The notes beneath the pieces were generated by a model. That model saw only the letters and a list, made by a program, of their open reading frames with translations. It was not told the DNA's origin and made no database searches. Made by a program: the position numbers and the translations under genes. Source: Paracoccaceae bacterium (GTDB taxonomy: Bacteria > Pseudomonadota > Alphaproteobacteria > Rhodobacterales > Rhodobacteraceae). From it: a DNA stretch of 63,998 bases. The stretch covers positions 1 through 63,998 of the forward strand of contig JALEGX010000010.1 in the NCBI GenBank assembly GCA_022763485.1, written 5' to 3'. Of this stretch, positions 59,222 through 63,998 are shown piece by piece; the first letter of the stretch is position 1; each line of letters starts with the position of its first letter.

Positions 59222-59335
59222 TGTCTCCCCCCCGGGATTCAAATCATTTGCGCCGCGGTGTGGGTTGAAAATCATACCGCAACATTTGAATATGTACTCA
59301 GCTTAAGAGGCGGTATCCGGTTTGGGAACATTTTT
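59222..59335. promoter_or_regulatory. Divergent control region of the giant operon and the HlyD gene
   Basis: The 114-bp gap must hold both promoters. ATTCAAAT (59237-59244) and ATTTGAAT (59284-59291) form an inverted repeat spaced 39 bp apart, in AT-rich sequence. No clear -35/-10 pair could be assigned. Confidence 0.4.
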
Positions 59336-60214
59336 ATGAGATTTGCCTTTTTGAAAGATCTTGGGGTTGGGGTGTCGGCAGTCACAATCCCTGCTCTTTG
59401 CGCGATTGTTTTCCCATTGGAAACAAGGGCCAGCGACGCTCTGGCCCCGGTCAGTTGCCTGATTGAACCGGACCGGGTGATTCGCCTGTCGACCCCCGTA
59501 TCGGGCATCGTGGCCGAGGTTTTCGTGGATCGTGGAGCCCGGATCGAAAAAGGGCAGATCCTGGCCCGTCTGGACACCGGGATCGAAGAACTGGCGGTGG
59601 AAAGCGCCCAGATCCGGGCGTCCGATGAAACCCAGATCTCTGCTCTGGAAGCCCGGATCGAATTTCTGGACAGCCAGGCAGAACGCAACGAACAGCTTGC
59701 CCGCAACAACACCGTGTCCCAAACCACAGCGCGCGAGGCACGGCTGGAGGCCCGGCTGGCGGCACGGGAACTGGAGCAGGCCATGCTGGCCCGTCAGTTG
59801 GCGGCACTGGAACTGGCCGAAGCCCGCGCGCGGCTGGAACAGAAGATCGTACGCAGCCCCGTGGATGGCGTGGTGACCGAGCGCCTGCTGAACCCGGGCG
59901 AATACCGCGAGGGCGAAGCCCATATCGCAACGATTGCCGAAATGCACCAACTGCGGGTCGAGGCCTTTGTGCCGATCTCCTACTACGACAAGCTGTCAGT
60001 GGGGCAGACCGTGCGGGTGCGCCCGGAACCGCCGCTGGACAATGATTATCTGGCTGAAATCTCGGTCATCGATTTGGTGTTCGATCCGGCGACAGCAACG
60101 GTAGGGGTGCGTATGGCACTGCCCAACCCGGATCTGGTCTTGCCTGCCGGTCTGCGCTGTGACGTGTTCTTTGATGCACCTGCGGTTGCCGACAGCACCA
60201 CCGGTGACGAGTAG
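59336..60214 (+). CDS. Periplasmic HlyD/RND-type membrane-fusion (adaptor) protein
   Basis: A 292-residue adaptor with an N-terminal signal or anchor (about residues 8-30, VGVSAVTIPALCAIVFP). It has a lipoyl half (VSGIVAEVFVDRGARIEKGQILARL), a coiled-coil hairpin of about 100 residues, the second half (VRSPVDGVVTERLLNPGEY) and a beta-barrel. The start at 59336 was chosen over one 78 bp upstream because it opens the signal-like segment. It is transcribed away from the giant gene. Inference: a free periplasmic partner for the HlyD fusions in the operon. No outer-membrane TolC gene is nearby. Confidence 0.82.
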   Translation: MRFAFLKDLGVGVSAVTIPALCAIVFPLETRASDALAPVSCLIEPDRVIRLSTPVSGIVAEVFVDRGARIEKGQILARLDTGIEELAVESAQIRASDETQISALEARIEFLDSQAERNEQLARNNTVSQTTAREARLEARLAARELEQAMLARQLAALELAEARARLEQKIVRSPVDGVVTERLLNPGEYREGEAHIATIAEMHQLRVEAFVPISYYDKLSVGQTVRVRPEPPLDNDYLAEISVIDLVFDPATATVGVRMALPNPDLVLPAGLRCDVFFDAPAVADSTTGDE

Positions 60215-60244
60215 CAATTTCCGAAGCTGCACCGGGAGATCAGC

Positions 60245-60952
60245 ATGACCACGCGATACAACAGCTTTGGCCAACCCATCGGGCCGGATGTGCCGGAGTG
60301 GTCGGGCTGCGCGGCACCGGAACCGCAGGCCATGCACGGGCGGTTCTGTTCTGTGGTGCCTATGGATCCTCAGCAGCATGTGCCGGATCTGTATGAGGCC
60401 TTTCTGCAGGATCCCGAGGGCCGGCTCTGGACTTATATGCCGGTGGGGCCTTTTGTCGATCCGAAACAGATGCAGGCCTGGGCCGAAGCCGCAGTGGCAG
60501 ACACCGCGCAGCCCTGTTATGCCATTCTGGAGGCAGGAACAGGCAGGGCCTTGGGAACTGCCAGCTACTTGCGGGTAAAACCTGCGCATGGCGTGATTGA
60601 GGTCGGCAGCATTGCCTATGCTCCGGCACTGCAACGCACCCCAGCGGCGACAGAGGCGATGTTTCTGATGATGCGTCACGTGTTCCGCGATTTGGGATAT
60701 CGCCGCTATGAATGGAAATGCGATGCGTTGAACGCCGCCTCGCGCGCGGCGGCACAGCGATTGGGCTTTACCTTTGACGGGCTGTTTGAACAGGCCATCG
60801 TCTACAAGGGGCGCAACCGGGATACCGCCTGGTATTCGGTTCTAGATCGGGACTGGCCGAGACTTGAGGTTGCTTTTGAGGCGTGGCTGTCACCAGAGAA
60901 TTTCAGCGCGGATAGGATGCAGCAACGAACTCTGGCAGCTTGTCGGCGCTGA
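60245..60952 (+). CDS. GNAT-family N-acetyltransferase (RimJ/RimL-like)
   Basis: A 235-residue acetyltransferase. The core strands and acetyl-CoA region are in VIEVGSIAYAPALQRTPAATEAMFLMMRHVFRDLGYRRYEWKCD and end with the ALNAASRAAAQRLGFTFDG motif typical of the RimJ/RimL subgroup. It follows the HlyD adaptor by 30 bp on the same strand and may share its transcript. Substrate unknown; modification of the giant protein's leader is possible but unsupported. Confidence 0.82.
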   Translation: MTTRYNSFGQPIGPDVPEWSGCAAPEPQAMHGRFCSVVPMDPQQHVPDLYEAFLQDPEGRLWTYMPVGPFVDPKQMQAWAEAAVADTAQPCYAILEAGTGRALGTASYLRVKPAHGVIEVGSIAYAPALQRTPAATEAMFLMMRHVFRDLGYRRYEWKCDALNAASRAAAQRLGFTFDGLFEQAIVYKGRNRDTAWYSVLDRDWPRLEVAFEAWLSPENFSADRMQQRTLAACRR

Positions 60953-61071
60953 TCGCATAAAAAATTTAACATAATCTCTGTTATGCAGGAATCTAAATCA
61001 ATCCGGTACGCGCTATCTTGATGCGCACTCCTATTAGAAAACAGTGGGTTATCTGATGAGGAGTTTATCGC

Positions 61072-61230
61072 ATGGGAACGGTTTATACGCAGATTTCGCT
61101 TCAAGAACGCCACAAGATCGAATTGACGGCGTTTTGCGACCGCCTCGACCGCACGCCAAGAAGATGCCTCGGCAGGCGCGAACCGACCGAGGCCTTCAGA
61201 GAGGAAATGATGAAACTGAGAGAGCGGAGA
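61072..61230 (+). pseudogene. IS30-family transposase remnant, internally deleted
   Basis: The reading frame starts with MGTVYTQISLQERHKIE, the usual start of IS30-type transposases, and then jumps directly to a C-terminal-type segment (FCDRLDRTPRRCLG, EPTEAFREEMMKLRER), which in full-length proteins lies about 300 residues further on. The middle, including the DDE catalytic core, is gone. The frame then runs antisense into the TRAP permease gene. The region 60953-61071 upstream probably holds remnants of the element's left end, but no inverted repeat could be matched. Confidence 0.65.
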
Positions 61231-61256
61231 ATTTTGCAACGCTCCGAGAACCTTCC

Positions 61257-62597
61257 CTACAGGGCTTGCTGGATGGCCAGTGACAGGACGGGGAATGCCA
61301 GAAGCAGTCCCAAGACGACCAAATCCATCAAAAAGAACGGCATTACACCGCCAAAAATCCGCCCCAGCGGCACCTTGGGATCGGTCACGGAATGCAGCAC
61401 AAACACATTCAGCCCCACCGGTGGTGTGATTAGCCCGATTTCCAGCAGTTTGACCACAATCACCCCGAACCAGATCAAATCCAGACCGTAGACATCCATC
61501 AACGGCAGCATGAACGGAAGGGTCAGCAACATGATTCCAAGCGGGTCCAGGAACATGCCCATCACAACATAGATCAGCGCCACCCCCAGCAACATCACCG
61601 GCAGACTGGGATCCACGGCCTGGATCGCGTCCACGAGGGCACCGGTCACACCGGTCAGAGATACGAAAGCCACGAAAACCTTGGCCGCGCCCGCGATCAG
61701 GAAGATGACCGAGGTTTGCAGCGCGGTTTCCCAAAGCGCTTCACAAAAACTCTGCATGGTGATGCGGCGCGTAACGAACACGATCAGGGACACGGCACCA
61801 AAACTGACTGCGGCGGCCTCGGTCGTGGTGAAGATGCCTCCGTAGATGCCCCCGACAATGATCACGAAGATCAGGATCGCAGGCCAGGCCCGCACCAGCG
61901 CCATAACCCTGTCGCCCATGGTATAGGTTTCAGTCGAGGCAGGCGCGTCTTCGCTTCGCACCGTGGTCCAGATGCCGATCACGATCCAATAGCCGATCAT
62001 CGTCATTAGGCCGGGAATGATGCCCGCCAGAAACAGTTTGGAAATGGATTGCTCAGCAAAAATGCCATAAATGATGAACAGGATCGACGGCGGGATCAGC
62101 GACCCCAGCGTGCCACCGGCGGCGACTGACCCGGTCGCCAGTTTTTCCGAATAGCCGTATTTCAGCATCTCGGGCACCGCCACGCGGCCCATAGTGGCCG
62201 AGCAGGCAATCGAAGAGCCCGAGATCGCAGAAAACCCGCCACAGCCGACGATGGAAGCCATGGCCAGCCCGCCCGGCACTCGCGTCAGCCAGGTGCGCGC
62301 TGCAAAGTAGATATCGCTGGTGATGCCGGATTTGTAACTGACATGCCCCAGGGCCACGAACATGGGAATCGCGCTAAGCGAATAGTTGTGGAACAGCTCG
62401 AACAATGTGCTTTGCGACAGCGAAAGCGTTGGTTTGATTGCACGTGCAAAATCCGGGTCGCGCCCGACCGGCATTCCAAAGAACAGAAGCAGGCAGCCAA
62501 TAGCTACGGCCCCCAAAGCAAAGGCAATTGGCACGCGAATGGCGATCAGGGCGAGGGCCACAACAAGCCCGATCGTACCGATAAGAACAGGGTCCAT
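61257..62597 (-). CDS. dctM: TRAP transporter large permease subunit (DctM)
   Basis: A 446-residue protein of normal length for DctM with about twelve membrane segments. Family-typical stretches include SAISGSSIACSATMG and GSLIPPSI(L), the Gly-rich core of the transport half, and a C-terminal repeat (LDPLGIMLLTLPFMLPL). It starts in the stop codon of dctQ (TGATG). Family role: a sodium-driven importer of organic acids that needs the DctP binding protein. Since dctP is broken at the window edge, this subunit may be left without its partner. Confidence 0.88.
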   Translation of the reverse strand: MDPVLIGTIGLVVALALIAIRVPIAFALGAVAIGCLLLFFGMPVGRDPDFARAIKPTLSLSQSTLFELFHNYSLSAIPMFVALGHVSYKSGITSDIYFAARTWLTRVPGGLAMASIVGCGGFSAISGSSIACSATMGRVAVPEMLKYGYSEKLATGSVAAGGTLGSLIPPSILFIIYGIFAEQSISKLFLAGIIPGLMTMIGYWIVIGIWTTVRSEDAPASTETYTMGDRVMALVRAWPAILIFVIIVGGIYGGIFTTTEAAAVSFGAVSLIVFVTRRITMQSFCEALWETALQTSVIFLIAGAAKVFVAFVSLTGVTGALVDAIQAVDPSLPVMLLGVALIYVVMGMFLDPLGIMLLTLPFMLPLMDVYGLDLIWFGVIVVKLLEIGLITPPVGLNVFVLHSVTDPKVPLGRIFGGVMPFFLMDLVVLGLLLAFPVLSLAIQQAL

Positions 62598-63124
62598 CAG
62601 ACGGTCTCTTCATGTGTTAAGGGGGTCGCGGACAGGCCCAGGAGGCGCCCTGCGAACAAATGGACGAGCCGCGCAAACAAAACAGCGAACCCCAGCAGAA
62701 GCGCGGAGTTCACCGGCCATTCCGGAAGCTGAAGCTCGCCGTAGTAATAGCTCCCGCGGCGGTACAGTTTGGAGACGTCGAACCATGACCAGTAAAGGAT
62801 AGCCCAACTGAAGCCGAGCCCGACCACCAGCGCGATCAGATCGCATAATCTCTGCACCGATGGTGGGAAGTGCTGATAGAACAGGTCCACCGCGATATGG
62901 GCATTGACGCTCATGGCATGGGCCAGGGAAAAAGAGATCGACACAACCATCAGCCCGGCCACGATGGTGACAGCATCAGGCACGTGAAAAGGAAGGAACT
63001 CGCGCGCGCCAATTTCAGCCAGCACCAGTAGCGAGGTCATCAGAATGGCCACCACAGCCAGAACCATCAGCCCGCGTTCCAGAAGATCCAGCCCGCGGCC
63101 AATTTGCATATAAAGTGTTTTCAC
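62597..63124 (-). CDS. dctQ: TRAP transporter small permease subunit (DctQ)
   Basis: A 175-residue four-helix protein with the family's LAHAMSVNAHIAVDLFY motif (NAHIxVD). A GTG start at 63124 was chosen: AGGAGA (63130-63135) lies 5 bases upstream, whereas the ATG at 63109 would be 20 bases away. A longer frame upstream is not translated-looking. It forms the membrane unit with DctM, which begins at its last base. Confidence 0.82.
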   Translation of the reverse strand: MKTLYMQIGRGLDLLERGLMVLAVVAILMTSLLVLAEIGAREFLPFHVPDAVTIVAGLMVVSISFSLAHAMSVNAHIAVDLFYQHFPPSVQRLCDLIALVVGLGFSWAILYWSWFDVSKLYRRGSYYYGELQLPEWPVNSALLLGFAVLFARLVHLFAGRLLGLSATPLTHEETV

Positions 63125-63299
63125 CAATCTCTCCTGCCTGAACATGAACACACGTCTGCGATTGACGCTGAGCGCGCTCAGTTGATTTGGCTCTGGGCGC
63201 CCTTCCCCAGCTTCAAGCCCAAAGGCGCAGGCGGTTGCCAACGCATGACCAGCTCAACGCATCTGTGGGGTCGCCCGGCCCTATGTCCGTGCGCGGTCG

Positions 63300-63329
63300 G
63301 ACGCCCTGGGCGCATGACCCCAGGGCGTC
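63300..63329 (-). terminator. Hairpin between dctP and dctQ
   Basis: An 11-bp perfect stem (GACGCCCTGGG / CCCAGGGCGTC) with an 8-nt loop lies just after the dctP stop and about 175 bp before dctQ. There is no clear T-tract, so partial termination is likely. Placement fits the usual need for more binding protein than permease. Confidence 0.5.
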
Positions 63330-63343
63330 AAACCAGAACAGGA

Positions 63344-63900
63344 TCAGCTTTCGCCGTATTTCTTGAGATTTTCGGCCAGCAGCGTTTTATAGGCGTCCAG
63401 CAGGGATTGCCCGTCAATGCCCGCCTGTTCTGCTTCCTTCAGCCATTTGTCGATTTGCTCATTGCTGGCCTCTTGCAGATCGGTCTTGGCCGTGCTGGTC
63501 AGATAAGAGACTTTGACACCGTCATCTTCGGTTGCTGCAAAACCCGCAATGGCGCCCTGATTGGACTTGCGAACGGCGCTCGCGTTGTATTCGGTCAGCT
63601 CGCGACCCAGCTTGAGCAATTCGGCCTGTGTGTCTTCGGACAGTGCCTCGAAGGCATCCAGATTCATGACCAGACCAAAGCTTTGGAGCGTGCCGGCGTC
63701 AAAGATCACAAAATTGTTGGCGACTTCGTTCAGTTTCATCGGCTTGACCAGATAGCCATAGGCTTGCGTACAGTCGATCAACCCACTGTCCAGCGCCTCA
63801 TAGGATTTGGTCAGCGACAGCGCCACCGGCGTTGCGCCAAATGTGGCCAGAATATCCCCATAGGAACTGGCGTAACGAATCTTGAGACCGTCAAGCTGGC
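63344..63900 (-). pseudogene. dctP: TRAP substrate-binding protein DctP, C-terminal fragment cut by IS insertion
   Basis: About 185 residues from QLDGLKIRYASSYG to KKYGES remain: the second lobe of a DctP-type binding protein, including GLKIR and the IDCTQAYGYL region. Full-length proteins have about 330 residues, so the signal peptide and first lobe are missing. The coding similarity stops near 63895 and insertion-sequence DNA follows, so the gene is interrupted. The stop is normal. Confidence 0.72.
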
Positions 63901-63907
63901 TTGGTCC

Positions 63908-63998
63908 TCCCCCACTGAAGTGGTCCACCGTTATGTTAAGGAAAACGGAGGGCCAAGATGGCTACGAAGAGACACAAGCCGGAAGAGATTGTCACGAA
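63908..63998 (+). mobile_element. Left end of an IS3-family insertion sequence (runs off the window)
   Basis: Coding similarity to dctP ends near 63895, and a transposase start follows 60 bp later. ACTGAAGTGGTCCACC at about 63914 looks like an insertion-sequence terminal repeat. The exact junction (63893-63914) and the target duplication cannot be set because the other end is outside the window. Confidence 0.6.
63958..63998 (+). CDS. IS3-family transposase OrfA, first 13 codons (partial)
   Basis: An ATG with AGGG eight bases upstream opens MATKRHKPEEIVTK, the usual start of the small helix-turn-helix protein (OrfA) of IS407-group IS3 elements. The remainder lies beyond the window. Confidence 0.6.
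   Translation, partial: MATKRHKPEEIVT

Larger units (their letters stand above)
48790..59050 (-). repeat. PPC-like repeat array (12 A/B pairs, 24 units)
   Basis: Two alternating beta-sandwich unit types repeat twelve times. Type A has TFxLxxxxxxxxDSLTN, a GPxG turn and ends GDYxLxIxxxxDxTGxFxFRL; type B has FxFDAxAGD, WRLIDPxG and ends GTYTLLIEG. The pattern is typical of bacterial pre-peptidase C-terminal (PPC) domains. Three LamG-like domains and one lectin-like domain interrupt the array. Pairs differ enough at DNA level to be old. Confidence 0.75.

Noticed and set aside
20234-58930. Many long reading frames on the plus strand opposite the giant gene (several of 500 to 1,161 codons, for example 29606-33091)
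   Set aside because: They are rich in Arg, Gln, His and Gly, have no recognisable domains, and mirror the codon bias of the minus-strand gene, so they are antisense shadows.
20768-59221. Type I (ABC) secretion substrate
   Set aside because: No RTX nonapeptide repeats were seen near the C terminus and no ABC exporter or TolC gene is present in the window.
59222-59275. Start of the giant gene at 59275
   Set aside because: No Shine-Dalgarno precedes it, while a strong G-rich site precedes the ATG at 59221.
61072-61491. A 139-codon plus-strand gene
   Set aside because: Only the first ~50 codons resemble a transposase (two joined ends); the rest is antisense to dctM.
1-63998. tRNA, rRNA, CRISPR arrays, attachment sites
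   Set aside because: None was recognised; repeats present are protein-coding repeats in the giant gene.

Overview
The window looks like chromosomal DNA of a marine-type alphaproteobacterium of the Rhodobacteraceae (Roseobacter-like). This is inferred from the GC-rich, strongly biased codon use, the CUT1 ABC and TRAP transporters, and an arginine-transaminase pathway of the AruH/AruI type. No rRNA, tRNA or CRISPR was seen.

Layout. (1) 68-475: a universal stress protein. (2) 516-6719, minus strand: an ABC uptake operon in the order ATPase, two permeases, binding protein, then two tandem GpdQ/CpdA-like metallophosphoesterases. A divergent LysR regulator (6831-7706) has a T-N11-A dyad in front of it. 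I read the block as import and cleavage of phosphodiester-type organophosphates. (3) 7888-11819: an AraC/GATase-like regulator, an operator-like palindrome, and overlapping aruH-aruI genes (arginine aminotransferase and 2-ketoarginine decarboxylase), closed by an intrinsic terminator. (4) 11953-14259: a small membrane-anchored protein, an MFS transporter and a convergent BetI-like TetR regulator.

(5) 14321-59221, minus strand, is the centrepiece. One tightly packed operon starts with a single uninterrupted gene of 12,817 codons, followed by a DUF3467 protein, a GAF-HlyD membrane protein, a PqqD-M50-HlyD fusion and a shortened SecA-like ATPase. The giant protein has the N-terminal LEPR-XLL motif (LEPRLLLSAD). 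It then carries 24 PPC-like units with LamG/lectin insertions, 17 CARDB units, Ig/cadherin-like arrays, two propeller-like blocks, an RHS/YD-like block, a dockerin-like motif, an embedded lipase-like hydrolase with a plausible Ser-Asp-His triad, a metzincin-like motif that has lost a zinc ligand, and cohesin-like C-terminal domains. A separate periplasmic HlyD-type adaptor and a GNAT acetyltransferase are transcribed divergently (59336-60952). I infer a dedicated export system for a roughly 1.3 MDa surface or secreted protein, built from a private SecA paralogue and adaptor/protease fusions, not from an ABC-driven type I exporter.

(6) 61072-63998: an internally deleted IS30 transposase remnant, a TRAP transporter operon (dctM, dctQ, dctP), and an IS3-family insertion at the right edge that has cut off the 5' part of dctP, so this TRAP system is probably inactive.
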